Positions 8,257 to 16,341 of a stretch of 64,000 bases of DNA are shown piece after piece. The position numbers and the translations under genes were made by a program. Position 1 is the stretch's first letter, and each line of letters begins with the position of its first letter. The notes beneath the pieces were generated by a model. The model saw only the letters and a program-made list of their open reading frames with translations. It had not been told where the DNA came from and made no database searches. The DNA is from Thiothrix subterranea (GTDB lineage Bacteria > Pseudomonadota > Gammaproteobacteria > Thiotrichales > Thiotrichaceae), in NCBI RefSeq assembly GCF_016772315.1, contig NZ_CP053482.1:3405501-3469500 (forward strand). Reading direction: 5' to 3'.

Positions 8257-9135
8257 TTAGAGAACGCCTTCGCGTTTGAGTTGGGTTTCGAGGACTTCAA
8301 TTTGCACGTCCAGATCAAAATGGTTGTCTTCCAATAATTTTGCTTGTTGTTCGGCGAAGGTCTGTTCTATCGAATCCAGCACACGACTGAAATTGGTTTC
8401 CAGAGCAACTGCCTTTTCTCCCTGATGCGTGCGTGCATAGCCTTCGGTCACACGTTGTGTGCCGTCCAAATAGACTTTGAGGAATTTGCGGGCGCGTGAC
8501 AGGCGGGTCGGGTCATCTTCGATACTGGTGAGCACTTCGCGGGCTTTGCTGGTGATGCGTTGCAGGCGGGCATTGAATTCGGGGTTGGGAATTTGGCGGC
8601 GTGCTTGCTCGATCGCGTCGATTTTCACATTGGCGGCATCGAGTGCGTCTAAGACTTCTTCGAGCGTGACGCCGATGGAAATATTGCCCGCTTTGTCTTT
8701 ACGAGGGTCTAATCCGTAATACAAGGCAAACCCAAGGAAGGTTACTGCGCCAATCAACACCGCTGGCAAAATGCCGCTCATGGCATAATCCGAACTCCAC
8801 CAGTCTAAAATACCCGTGGCAATACTGATAATAAGTGCGGCAACGGTTTTGAACGGAGTCGATGGTGCACGGGCAATTTTGCGCCGTTCGTATTCGCCTT
8901 CCAGCCGGAAACCGTGACGCGCCACACTCGCGCCCACCATGAACGCGGCGAATACCCCACCCGTTACCAACGTAGCCATGACGTCACCGCGCATCAGTGA
9001 ACCGATAGCCGTAATCAGGGCAGGTAGCGGCAATAAATAAAGCAGAATGCCTTTGATGCCATAACGGACATTGTGAATGGTAGGCTCATAACGTTTGGCA
9101 GCCGATTTGACGGTTGTGGTCATGGTGTCTCCCAT
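8257..9135 (-). CDS. XpaC-like membrane protein (5-bromo-4-chloroindolyl phosphate hydrolysis family)
   Basis: This 292-residue protein has four predicted membrane spans in two pairs (about 28-48, 52-70, 95-113 and 121-140). A cytosolic helical domain follows (about 150-292, TLEEVLDALDAANVKIDAIE onward), as in the XpaC family usually found beside TelA. The family name comes from an activity seen in Bacillus; a true phosphatase role is doubtful. The first ATG (9135) overlaps the stop of the 34-residue ORF as TAATG, which favours coupled translation. A second ATG at 9123 is preceded by GGGAGA and is an alternative start. Confidence 0.85.
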   Translation of the reverse strand: MGDTMTTTVKSAAKRYEPTIHNVRYGIKGILLYLLPLPALITAIGSLMRGDVMATLVTGGVFAAFMVGASVARHGFRLEGEYERRKIARAPSTPFKTVAALIISIATGILDWWSSDYAMSGILPAVLIGAVTFLGFALYYGLDPRKDKAGNISIGVTLEEVLDALDAANVKIDAIEQARRQIPNPEFNARLQRITSKAREVLTSIEDDPTRLSRARKFLKVYLDGTQRVTEGYARTHQGEKAVALETNFSRVLDSIEQTFAEQQAKLLEDNHFDLDVQIEVLETQLKREGVL

Positions 9136-9239
9136 TAGAACAGCGGTGGAAATAAGTTGAAGATGGATAGCACGCTAACGCCACCAACCGTGACCACTAA
9201 AAGAATAAAACCAACCGTCTTGCGTAAGGCATAAGCCAT
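9135..9239 (-). CDS. 34-residue single-span membrane peptide heading the XpaC/TelA operon
   Basis: This short ORF encodes MAYALRKTVGFILLVVTVGG and then VSVLSIFNLFPPLF. That is a positively charged N-terminus, one hydrophobic span (residues 9-26) and a short hydrophobic tail. AAAAAGGAGGACAG lies 9 bases before the ATG at 9239, one of the strongest ribosome sites in the window. Its stop overlaps the XpaC-like ATG (TAATG). It is too short for standard gene callers. The ribosome site, the coupling and the membrane-span composition support a real gene; the function is unknown and could be a small subunit or regulator of the complex. Confidence 0.7.
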   Translation of the reverse strand: MAYALRKTVGFILLVVTVGGVSVLSIFNLFPPLF

Positions 9240-9386
9240 GACATCTGTCCTCCTTTTTATAATCTGTTGCTAAGTGTAGCGTGTCTGGCGAGGGATAACC
9301 TATTCTATTCCGGTATTGAGCGCACAAAAAGATTTTATTTATGAACGAAAGCTGTATAATAATGTTAATGTCTGTGTCAGAACGGC

Positions 9387-9419
9387 AAAAAAAAGCGAGC
9401 CATGAATGACTCGCTTTTT
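9387..9419 (-). terminator. Strong hairpin, likely bidirectional terminator
   Basis: Ten-base stem AAAAAGCGAG (9390-9399) pairs with CTCGCTTTTT (9410-9419), with T-runs on both strands. On the minus strand the nearest upstream gene is the M23 peptidase, which ends 337 bases away, so the transcript it ends may carry a long 3' tail or be a small RNA. Confidence 0.7.
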
Positions 9420-9755
9420 GCGAAAATAACTCAAGAACGCCGTAGCGGATTGCTGCGGTAGTGAATGCAGGTAAACCCCCTGTTTACGAACATGCATCCA
9501 TTGCCCAATCCTCACCATTCAACCAGCTCCCCAATAAATGGCCGGTTGTAAGGGTGGGGGTTGAGAAAGTAACTTCAGCGTGCCGTCATCCCGAATCTCT
9601 TATGCCATTGAGTGTCAGAACGGCGGAACAAGCTTATTTTTTATTTCAGATACTTTTGACGACGAAATCGTTACCACAAACCCCAAGTTCGCGATTTCTG
9701 CTGAAGTTGGGACTATATTAATCTCGAATCCATGAATCGAACCTGAACCCTTGGC
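9420..9755. other. Intergenic stretch of 336 bases, no gene seen
   Basis: I see no convincing coding region or known RNA here. A plus-strand open frame of 86 codons (9461-9721) lacks a ribosome site and recognisable protein features. The 13-base word GTGTCAGAACGGC occurs at 9374-9386 and again at 9612-9624. A minus-strand small RNA ending at the hairpin 9387-9419 is possible but unsupported. Confidence 0.4.
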
Positions 9756-10556
9756 TTATTTTTTATTCGGTAAAAACAACGCCGGATCCACCGCTTCACC
9801 ATTCAAATACACCGACCAATGCAGGTGTGGCCCTGTGGCTCTGCCGGTGCTGCCTACCTTGCCAATCACGTCGCCTTGCTGGACGGTATCACCTACTTGC
9901 GCCTGAATTTCACTTAAATGCGCATACATGCTAATCACGCCCGCGCCATGATCCAAGTAAACGGTATTACCGCTGAAAAAGAGATCGTCGGTGTGAATGA
10001 CAGTGCCAGCAGCAGTGGCTTTGATCGGTGTGCCAGTCGCGGCGGCAATATCCATCCCGCTGTGTGGGTTGCGTGGTTGGTTATTGATGAAACGTTTTAA
10101 ACCAAAGCGCCCTGTGTCACGCCCAGGTACGGGTTTAATGAAATCCAGTTGCGCTTCGCCTGCGGTGAAGTGGGTTTTAGCCTGTTCCTGTACCGCCATT
10201 TCACGCACAATGCGTTCGCCGGATTCATCATCTGGCTCAACTTTGTTGTTGTCCTTAATCGTCAGACGCTGGGTTTTGTATTCCTTGGCTTGTATCGGGA
10301 AGGATAGTGTTTGACCGCCTTGTAACTGCACGGTTTGATCGCCTGCCGTATCCAAAGGAATGCCGACCAAGGCAACCCAGTATGCATCCAGCGGTACAAC
10401 CGTTACCCGCTTGCCTTCGTACTGTACCAGCGGCGCTTGTGCGGACAGTGGTGCGATGGGGAGGTGGGCAATACCGCCAGGCACAGGGTTTTCGCGTGGC
10501 ATAGCCAGTACGTTGCAAGAATACAATGCTAAGCTCAACAGTAACCATTTTTTCAT
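9756..10556 (-). CDS. M23-family peptidoglycan endopeptidase, periplasmic
   Basis: This 266-residue exported zinc peptidase cuts peptide cross-links in peptidoglycan. A Sec signal peptide (MKKWLLLSLALYSCNVLA) is cleaved about residue 18. A beta-rich N-terminal part (20-130) follows. The LytM/M23 domain covers about 140-262: HxxxD zinc motif in PHSGMDIA, then DHGAGVISMYAHL and the terminal HLHW, so all zinc ligands are present. It is unlikely to be a degenerate LytM activator such as EnvC. It is divergent from the aminotransferase gene, with only 35 bases between starts. Confidence 0.9.
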   Translation of the reverse strand: MKKWLLLSLALYSCNVLAMPRENPVPGGIAHLPIAPLSAQAPLVQYEGKRVTVVPLDAYWVALVGIPLDTAGDQTVQLQGGQTLSFPIQAKEYKTQRLTIKDNNKVEPDDESGERIVREMAVQEQAKTHFTAGEAQLDFIKPVPGRDTGRFGLKRFINNQPRNPHSGMDIAAATGTPIKATAAGTVIHTDDLFFSGNTVYLDHGAGVISMYAHLSEIQAQVGDTVQQGDVIGKVGSTGRATGPHLHWSVYLNGEAVDPALFLPNKK

Positions 10557-10591
10557 TTTTATTAACCTAATCGAACGAGTAAAACGCTACG

Positions 10592-11770
10592 ATGAAGCAT
10601 AGCATAGCAGCGGAACGAATGCGGGAAATCCAGCCCTTTCATGTCATGGCTTTGTTGGCAGAAGCCCGCCAACGCGAAGCAGCAGGTCAGGATATTATTC
10701 ACATGGAAGTCGGTGAACCCGACTTTCCAACCCCTGCACCTATTGTGGCAGCAGGCATACAGGCATTGCAATCCGGGCAGACGAAATACACGCCTGCCTG
10801 CGGTTTGCCTGCCTTGCGTGAAGCGATTGCCGCTTACTATGCCAGTCGCTTTGGGGTGACGATTGCGCCACAACGAATTATCGTAACCCCCGGTGCATCC
10901 GGCGCGTTGCAATTGGTGTTGGGGGCATTATTGAATCCGGGGAATGAGGTGTTGATGACCGACCCCGGCTACCCGTGTAATCGTCATTTCGTGCGTTTAT
11001 TTGAAGGCAAGCCGGTGGCAATTCCGGTGGGGGCAGAGACTGCTTATCAACTGAACAGTGCGCATATTCAAGCACATTGGAATGCCAATACCCGTGCGGT
11101 GCTGTTGGCAAGCCCGGCGAACCCTACCGGAACGTTGCTCAGTGTGCCGCAATTGGCGGACATTTACCGCGAGGTGAGGCAACGCGGTGGGGAATTGATT
11201 GTCGATGAAATTTATCAAGGGCTGACTTACGGTGTACCCGATACCACGGCGCTGGCGGTGGACGCGGACAATATTTGGGTCATCAATAGCTTTTCCAAAT
11301 ATTTCGGCATGACCGGCTGGCGGTTGGGTTGGGTGGTTGCCCCCGAATGGGCGGTATCAACGCTGGATCGTTTGGCGCAAAACATCTTTCTGGCCGCATC
11401 GACCCCGGCGCAATACGCGGCACTGGCAGCCTTTACCCCGGAAGCGTTGGCAATCATGGAGGCGCAGCGGCAGGAATTGCAGCAACGGCGGGATTTTTTA
11501 TTGCCAGCCCTGCAAGGGCTGGGTTTTTCGGTGCGAGCTGAACCGCAAGGGGCATTTTATATCTATGCGGGTTCGGAACGTTTCGGGGATGATGCGCAAC
11601 GGTTGTGTGCGAATTTGCTGGATAAAACCGGCGTGGTGTTCACGCCGGGGATTGATTTTGGTAGCCATCAGGCGACAACGCATGTGCGTTTCGCTTACAC
11701 CACGCGTGTGGCACGGTTGGCGCAGGCGGTGGAGCGTCTGGAACGGGGATTACGGGGAGATAACGGTTAA
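10592..11770 (+). CDS. PLP-dependent class I/II aminotransferase
   Basis: This 392-residue cytosolic aminotransferase is of fold type I. Visible features are VGEPDF near the N-terminus, Tyr/Asn active-site motifs (DPGYPCNRHF, SPANPTG at about 174-180), and Lys236 in SFSKYFGMTGWRLGW, which binds pyridoxal phosphate. FVRFAYT-like HVRFAYTTRVARL near the end carries the carboxylate-binding Arg. The substrate cannot be told from sequence; relatives act on aspartate, alanine or aromatic amino acids. Its stop overlaps the convergent stop of the zinc metallopeptidase (11767-11770). GC content is somewhat higher than that of its neighbours in the second half. Confidence 0.88.
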   Translation: MKHSIAAERMREIQPFHVMALLAEARQREAAGQDIIHMEVGEPDFPTPAPIVAAGIQALQSGQTKYTPACGLPALREAIAAYYASRFGVTIAPQRIIVTPGASGALQLVLGALLNPGNEVLMTDPGYPCNRHFVRLFEGKPVAIPVGAETAYQLNSAHIQAHWNANTRAVLLASPANPTGTLLSVPQLADIYREVRQRGGELIVDEIYQGLTYGVPDTTALAVDADNIWVINSFSKYFGMTGWRLGWVVAPEWAVSTLDRLAQNIFLAASTPAQYAALAAFTPEALAIMEAQRQELQQRRDFLLPALQGLGFSVRAEPQGAFYIYAGSERFGDDAQRLCANLLDKTGVVFTPGIDFGSHQATTHVRFAYTTRVARLAQAVERLERGLRGDNG

Positions 11771-12636
11771 CTTTTGAAAGAATCGCAGTATTTTAAATCG
11801 CCTGATTTTAGACCGCGTTGAAACCATTCCATGCGTTGTACAGAGGAACCATGGGTGAAGGAATCGGGATTGATGCGTCGCCCTGACATGCGTTGCAAGC
11901 GGTCATCGCCAATAGAGCCAGCCGCATTGATGGCTTCTTCAATATCGCCTTCTTCCAGAATGTTGAATTGTTTGTGGGCGTGGTGCGCCCAGACACCGGC
12001 ATAACAATCCGCCTGTAGTTCGAGTGCTACCGAGAGTGCATTGCCGTCGGTTTTGCTCATGCTGTTTTGCAAACGGGTTACTTCGTCGGTTGTGCCCATT
12101 AGGTTTTGCACGTGATGCCCGATTTCATGCCCCAAGACGTAAGCTTGCGCAAAATCGCCAGATGCGCCCAAGTTTTGCAGTTCGCGGAAGAAACCTAAGT
12201 CAATGTAAACTTTTTGGTCGGCAGGGCAATAAAACGGCCCAGTGGCAGCCGTGGAGTAGCCGCATACGGAATCGGTGCTGTCGGTGAATAATACCAATTT
12301 AGGCTCAACGTAGCGCCCGCCCAATTGACGAAACACCGGATTCCACACGTCTTCAGTTGAGGCAAGCACCGTGGATGCAAACTTGCCCGCATCATCTTGT
12401 GGTACACCCGTTGCCACCGTTTGGGTGGAACTGCCGCCGCCAAAACCGCCTAAAATCGTATTGGCTCCACCGACCAGTCCGAGTATTTGAATCGGGTTAA
12501 ATCCCATGTACCAGCCAATTAAGACAGCCGCAATAGTGCCGAGCAACCCAATTTTCATCCCGCCGCCGCCACCGCTACTACGACCACCGCGCCGGTCTTC
12601 CACGTTGCTGCTTTGTCGTCCTGTTTTCCAGCGCAT
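11767..12636 (-). CDS. YpfJ-family neutral zinc metallopeptidase
   Basis: This 289-residue membrane-anchored protein belongs to the YpfJ/Zn_peptidase family. I choose the start MRWKTGRQSSNVEDRRG at 12636, since GGAG lies six bases before it and family members begin the same way; the frame extends to 12648. A Gly-rich stretch (about 17-26) precedes one membrane span (27-48). The catalytic motif is HEIGHH at 170-175, with a following Glu (ELQADCYAGVWAHH) as likely third ligand. The active domain is probably periplasmic, and the substrate is unknown. It is convergent with the aminotransferase, with overlapping stop codons. Confidence 0.88.
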   Translation of the reverse strand: MRWKTGRQSSNVEDRRGGRSSGGGGGMKIGLLGTIAAVLIGWYMGFNPIQILGLVGGANTILGGFGGGSSTQTVATGVPQDDAGKFASTVLASTEDVWNPVFRQLGGRYVEPKLVLFTDSTDSVCGYSTAATGPFYCPADQKVYIDLGFFRELQNLGASGDFAQAYVLGHEIGHHVQNLMGTTDEVTRLQNSMSKTDGNALSVALELQADCYAGVWAHHAHKQFNILEEGDIEEAINAAGSIGDDRLQRMSGRRINPDSFTHGSSVQRMEWFQRGLKSGDLKYCDSFKS

Positions 12637-12788
12637 GTTTTGCTCCATAAAAATATTTGCGGGAATTATTTCACGTTGCGTAGAACTAAAGCCAATTAAG
12701 CGGAATCTGTCAACTTATAAATGACTAAGGCGTTAATCTACTGGAGTCTCCGGCTGTTAGCAGGGGAACGAGGGGCACTCAAAGGAAT

Positions 12789-13397
12789 ATGATGAGAATG
12801 GCGGCATTGATAACCGCGCATAACGAGCGGTTAGAGAGCGATTCGCACGAAAACGACGGTTTGAATAATGCGGCACGTTTGGATCAGTTCCTCAAAGAGG
12901 TGAGTCGACGTGCCTTTGTGGTGGCGCGTCTGGCGACTCAAGACGAAGAAGAGGCGCTGGATATTGTGCAGGATGCTTTGTTCAAACTGGTGCAAAAGTA
13001 TTCGGGGCATCCGCACGGTGAATGGGGTGCGCTATTTCATACGATTTTGCACAGCAGAATCAATGATTGGCACCGGCGGCAGACAGTACGCAATCGCTGG
13101 CGGGTGTTTTTTTCAAGCAAAGACGATGAGGAAGATATTGATGTAGCAGAACAGGCTGTCCAGACCCAATTTTTAGAGCCAGAACGTCAATTACTACAGG
13201 ATGAAATGAGTGTGCTGATGCAAATAGCGATCGGGCAATTGCCCCTGCGTCAGCAACAGGCGTTGTTGTTAAGGGGTTGGGAAGGCTATGACATTGCGGA
13301 AACCGCACAAATCATGAAATGTTCCGAAGGGAGCGTCAAAACACATTATTCAAGGGCTGTCCACAGTTTGCGAGAAAAACTGGGAGATTATCAATGA
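12789..13397 (+). CDS. ECF-type RNA polymerase sigma factor
   Basis: This is a roughly 202-residue sigma-70 factor with only regions 2 and 4. Region 2 (about 30-95) contains EEALDIVQDALFKLVQKYSG and HTILHSRINDWHRRQTVRNR. Region 4 (about 145-198) has LPLRQQQALLLRGWEGYDIA and CSEGSVKTHYSRAVHSLREK. AAAGGA lies just before two tandem ATGs, so 12792 is an equally good start. The downstream gene begins in an ATGA overlap and encodes a membrane-spanning protein, the usual place for an anti-sigma factor. The four genes 12789-14538 look like one operon, and the sigma factor may drive its own promoter. Confidence 0.88.
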   Translation: MMRMAALITAHNERLESDSHENDGLNNAARLDQFLKEVSRRAFVVARLATQDEEEALDIVQDALFKLVQKYSGHPHGEWGALFHTILHSRINDWHRRQTVRNRWRVFFSSKDDEEDIDVAEQAVQTQFLEPERQLLQDEMSVLMQIAIGQLPLRQQQALLLRGWEGYDIAETAQIMKCSEGSVKTHYSRAVHSLREKLGDYQ

Positions 13398-13810
13398 CCA
13401 AGATGAGACACGAAATTACTGAGCAGCTATTAGTCAGTGCCGTGAAGCAGGGGATGGATCAGGCTGTCATGGGGTTGGATTGGCAGACGCAGGCAACATT
13501 GACACGTTTACGTTTACAAGCGTTAGAACGCGAACAGAAACGCCATTGGTCGGAGGGTTTCGGCCTTTCAGCGTTTTCACGGGGATTTGCGATTGCAACG
13601 GCTGTCACATTGGCGGCAACGCTTTGGGTATTGCCCGATACTGCGATACCCCCTGATAGTTTAGCGGCTGCTTCTAGTGATCACTTCACGGATGCCGCTG
13701 CCGAAACGGATGCGGATGTCAATGTTATGGAAGTCTTGATGGCCAGCGAGGACATGGACTTGCTGGAAAATCTGGACATGTATGAGTGGTTGGAGGCCGA
13801 ATACGGCTAA
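13394..13810 (+). CDS. DUF3619-like single-span protein, likely anti-sigma partner
   Basis: This 138-residue protein starts at 13394 (MTKMRHEITEQLLVSAVKQG) in a four-base ATGA overlap with the sigma gene. The cytosolic N-terminal half is helical and charged. One membrane span lies at about residues 62-80 (GFAIATAVTLAATLWVLPDT). The C-terminal part is acidic and ends DMYEWLEAEYG. This fits the DUF3619 family, which commonly follows ECF sigma genes. Coupled translation and topology make an anti-sigma role likely, but no zinc anti-sigma motif is present, so this is inference. Confidence 0.7.
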   Translation: MTKMRHEITEQLLVSAVKQGMDQAVMGLDWQTQATLTRLRLQALEREQKRHWSEGFGLSAFSRGFAIATAVTLAATLWVLPDTAIPPDSLAAASSDHFTDAAAETDADVNVMEVLMASEDMDLLENLDMYEWLEAEYG

Positions 13811-13841
13811 CCGCATTAACTAAGTCGTTAAGGAGAACACA

Positions 13842-14078
13842 ATGCAAAGGAAAGGAATCCTGTGGGTGTGCAGCACATTGGTGGTGTTGCTGATAAGTGT
13901 TGGTTCGGTTGCTGCTGCTGAAACAGCCGAAGAAATTACAACCATGCTCACTTGGTGGGATGAAGTCGGTAGTGAGTGGGAAAAAGCGGAAGCTTTCATC
14001 GAATTTGCGGGTAATGACCAAGAATACCTCTTAGCCGAGAACGCGATGGAGCAAGCAGATGACCAACAGCAGCAATAA
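13842..14078 (+). CDS. Small exported acidic protein of unknown function
   Basis: This 78-residue protein has a strong ribosome site (AAGGAG, 6 bases before the ATG) and an N-terminal signal peptide or anchor (MQRKGILWVCSTLVVLLISV, ending VAAA about residue 26). The mature part of about 50 residues is acidic, with WWDEVGSEWEKAEAFIEF, and ends in QQQQ. I recognise no family. It is the third gene of the ECF operon, and its last 20 bases overlap the start of the DUF3106 gene, so the two are probably translated together and may work together in the periplasm. Confidence 0.65.
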   Translation: MQRKGILWVCSTLVVLLISVGSVAAAETAEEITTMLTWWDEVGSEWEKAEAFIEFAGNDQEYLLAENAMEQADDQQQQ

Positions 14079-14538
14079 ACGCCGTTTTGTCGGTTTTTTC
14101 ATGGCGCTCTTGACAATGATGGCGCTACTGTTGGCAGGTGGAAACGCGATGGCGGGTTCAGTAACGTGGGAAAGTTTAAGCGATAACGAAAAGTCGGTAT
14201 TGAAGGCTTTTCAAAGTGATTGGTCTTCCTTGTCGGATAAAACCCAAGGCAATTTGAAGCGTTGGGCCGCGAAACCTGCAATAGAGCGTAGCAGAATCAA
14301 GCAACGTTTTGGTGATTGGCAGCAATTGTCGGCTGCTCAACAAAAAAAGATTGCGAAACAACTCAAGCGTTACAAAGCCATGTCACCCGCCCAGAAAGCC
14401 AAAATTAAACAATGGCACGAGTGGGTCAAAAAATTGCCAGAAAATGAGCGCAAGCAATTGCGTGAAAAGTGGGCAGTTATGACGGATGCTGAGCGCAGAG
14501 CGTACATGAAAGATTTGCAGCAACAATATGGGAAGTAG
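14059..14538 (+). CDS. DUF3106 exported helical protein
   Basis: This 159-residue protein has a signal peptide (RRFVGFFMALLTMMALLLAG, cleavage after NAMA about residue 32). The mature part is a basic, helical, Trp-punctuated protein (VTWESLSDNEKSVLKAFQSD, LSAAQQKKIAKQLKRYKAMS, KKLPENERKQLREKWAVMTD). These repeating L-S-x-x-Q/E-x-x units are typical of DUF3106 proteins, which usually lie in ECF sigma operons. The repeats resemble the LTxxQ pattern of CpxP/Spy-type periplasmic chaperones, so an envelope-stress role is plausible but unproven. It is the last gene of the operon. Confidence 0.75.
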   Translation: MTNSSNKRRFVGFFMALLTMMALLLAGGNAMAGSVTWESLSDNEKSVLKAFQSDWSSLSDKTQGNLKRWAAKPAIERSRIKQRFGDWQQLSAAQQKKIAKQLKRYKAMSPAQKAKIKQWHEWVKKLPENERKQLREKWAVMTDAERRAYMKDLQQQYGK

Positions 14539-14863
14539 TGGGTAATATCAGAAAAATCAATTGATATTGCCATTACGTACTAAATTATTTTTTAGATATT
14601 CAGGTTTCATTAAGGATAAGTTTTAATCAATTTTATTTATTATGATGTATTTTGTTTGAAAAACAACATGTTGGATCTCTTGTTAAGTTTGCGTTAAGGT
14701 CTTCTCGTTGATACGGATTTGTGCTAATGTGCTTACATAATAATCTTCAAAGTGCGTTCGTCTTATTGGGGTTGAAACGATTTATGCTGACGTAGCGGCG
14801 TAAACGGTGTTTTGCTGAAAATATATAAGGCCATAGCGCCTTGCAAGAAAAGGAGTCTCAAGA
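14539..14863 (+). promoter_or_regulatory. AT-rich leader upstream of rpoS (325 bases)
   Basis: No gene is seen. The first part is strongly AT-rich (14570-14700) and contains an imperfect hairpin AATATCA/TGATATT at 14542-14566. The stretch before rpoS ends in AAGGAG eight bases before the ATG. The length fits a promoter plus a long untranslated leader, as rpoS has in other gammaproteobacteria. I cannot place the promoter with confidence. Confidence 0.45.
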
Positions 14864-15877
14864 ATGTCACGACCACAGACCCATATTGATAGCAAAGAGG
14901 TGATTCCTTTTGTGTCATCAGAAGCTGGCGATGTTATAGATTTGGACGATGATCTTGAGGATGAAGGCATTATTGCCGATGACGATGAAATTTCAAGCCT
15001 GACTGAGAGTGCCAGCGTCACGGTTGCGGCATCCATGGCTGATGTTGATGCAACTCAGATGTACCTGCGCGAGATTGAGTTTTCGCCGCTGCTAACTCCC
15101 GAAGAAGAAGTGTTTTATGGTCGTCTCGCCCGTGATGGCGATGAGTTCGGTCGTAAGAAAATGATTACCTGCAATTTGCGCTTGGTGGTGAAAATTGCCC
15201 GCCGTTACATGGGACGCGGTTTGCCATTGCCTGATTTGATTGAAGAGGGCAATCTGGGTTTGATCCACGCGGTTGAGAAATTCGATCCCGAACGTGGTTT
15301 CCGCTTCTCGACGTATGCCACTTGGTGGATTCGCCAAAACATCGAACGTGCATTAATGAACCAAACGCGCACCATCCGCTTACCGATTCATGTGAACAAA
15401 GAGCTGAACGTTTATTTGCGCAAGGTTCGCGAAATGACCCAGAAATTGGGGTATGAGCCGTCTTTGCCAGAAGTGGCTGAAGCATTAGATAAACCCATTG
15501 AAACCTTGCGTAAGCTGCTGGATTTCAATGAACGGATTACCTCATTGGATGTGACAGTTGGTAAAGACAGTGACAGCCCGTTAGTCGATTTCGTGAGTGC
15601 AGAAACCAGTGATGAACCCGACAGTAAGCTCGAAGATGAAGACATTACGCAGTCCGTTGATAGCTGGTTAAGTCAGCTTGAATTCAAGCAAAAAGAAGTG
15701 ATTGTGCGGCGTTTTGGTTTGCACGGTCATGAACGTGCTACCTTGGAGCAGGTCGGTGAAGCACTGGGTTTGACCCGCGAGCGCGTCCGGCAGATTCAGA
15801 TGGATGCGTTGAAGCGTTTGCGCCGTATCCTTGAAAATAAAGGATTATCCGGCGAAAACCTGTTGGGTATTGGTTAA
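14864..15877 (+). CDS. rpoS: RNA polymerase sigma factor RpoS
   Basis: This 337-residue sigma factor directs stationary-phase and general stress transcription. It has the RpoS layout: a short acidic N-terminus with no full region 1.1, region 1.2 at about 65-85 ([20 protein letters not shown]), region 2 at about 100-170 ([40 protein letters not shown]), region 3 at about 175-250, and region 4 ending [20 protein letters not shown]. RpoS is told from RpoD by length and by [20 protein letters not shown]. nlpD, its usual upstream neighbour, is not here; an ECF operon lies before it instead. The stop is 4 bases from that of the convergent gene. Confidence 0.95.
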   Translation: MSRPQTHIDSKEVIPFVSSEAGDVIDLDDDLEDEGIIADDDEISSLTESASVTVAASMADVDATQMYLREIEFSPLLTPEEEVFYGRLARDGDEFGRKKMITCNLRLVVKIARRYMGRGLPLPDLIEEGNLGLIHAVEKFDPERGFRFSTYATWWIRQNIERALMNQTRTIRLPIHVNKELNVYLRKVREMTQKLGYEPSLPEVAEALDKPIETLRKLLDFNERITSLDVTVGKDSDSPLVDFVSAETSDEPDSKLEDEDITQSVDSWLSQLEFKQKEVIVRRFGLHGHERATLEQVGEALGLTRERVRQIQMDALKRLRRILENKGLSGENLLGIG

Positions 15878-15881
15878 TTTG

Positions 15882-16253
15882 CTACGTTAAAAAAAATGCT
15901 GCTGCTACACGCCTTGCCTCCGACAACAATACATTATAAGTGCGGCAAGCAGCAGCGGTGGTCATCACTTCAAAACCTACCCCGTTTTGCACTAGAACCT
16001 TCCATATTTCGGGGGATGGAAATTGCTGATTTTTCCCCGTTCCAATCAAGATGACTTCAGCACCAATCGCAAACAACGGTTCTAAATGAGCCGGTTGCAA
16101 GGCTTGGATGGATTGCGGTTGCCAATCAGTGATTAAGGTTTGCGAACCGATCAAAAAACTATTGCTCAAAGTGTTCTGGTTAACGGCTACCCACGTATCG
16201 CCGTAGCCGGTAATGCGGTAATGAGCGCTATTCAATTCCTCGCTGAACTTCAT
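15882..16253 (-). CDS. Mth938-like domain protein (DUF498/NDUFAF3 family)
   Basis: This 123-residue cytosolic protein has the Mth938-like fold signature: an ITGYGDTWVAVN beginning, SFLIGSQTLITDWQPQSIQA, LIGTGKNQQFPSPEIWKVLV, and GVGFEVMTTAAACRTYNVLL-SEARRVAAAF at the end. The family includes the human complex I assembly factor NDUFAF3; the bacterial role is unclear. The length is full for the family. It is convergent with rpoS. Confidence 0.85.
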   Translation of the reverse strand: MKFSEELNSAHYRITGYGDTWVAVNQNTLSNSFLIGSQTLITDWQPQSIQALQPAHLEPLFAIGAEVILIGTGKNQQFPSPEIWKVLVQNGVGFEVMTTAAACRTYNVLLSEARRVAAAFFLT

Positions 16254-16341
16254 TTAGCCTACCTTAGCCTTTATCTGTAATTGACAGCCTGCATGGTGAA
16301 TTGTAATGTGACTGGCATTAGCAATCAGGATACCCAGAACC

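Noticed and set aside
9461-9721. Plus-strand open frame of 86 codons between the XpaC operon and the M23 gene
   Set aside because: No ribosome site, no domain or signal peptide, random-looking composition.
9420-9755. 6S RNA, RNase P RNA, tmRNA or SRP RNA in the intergenic stretch
   Set aside because: None of the conserved core motifs of these RNAs could be recognised on either strand.
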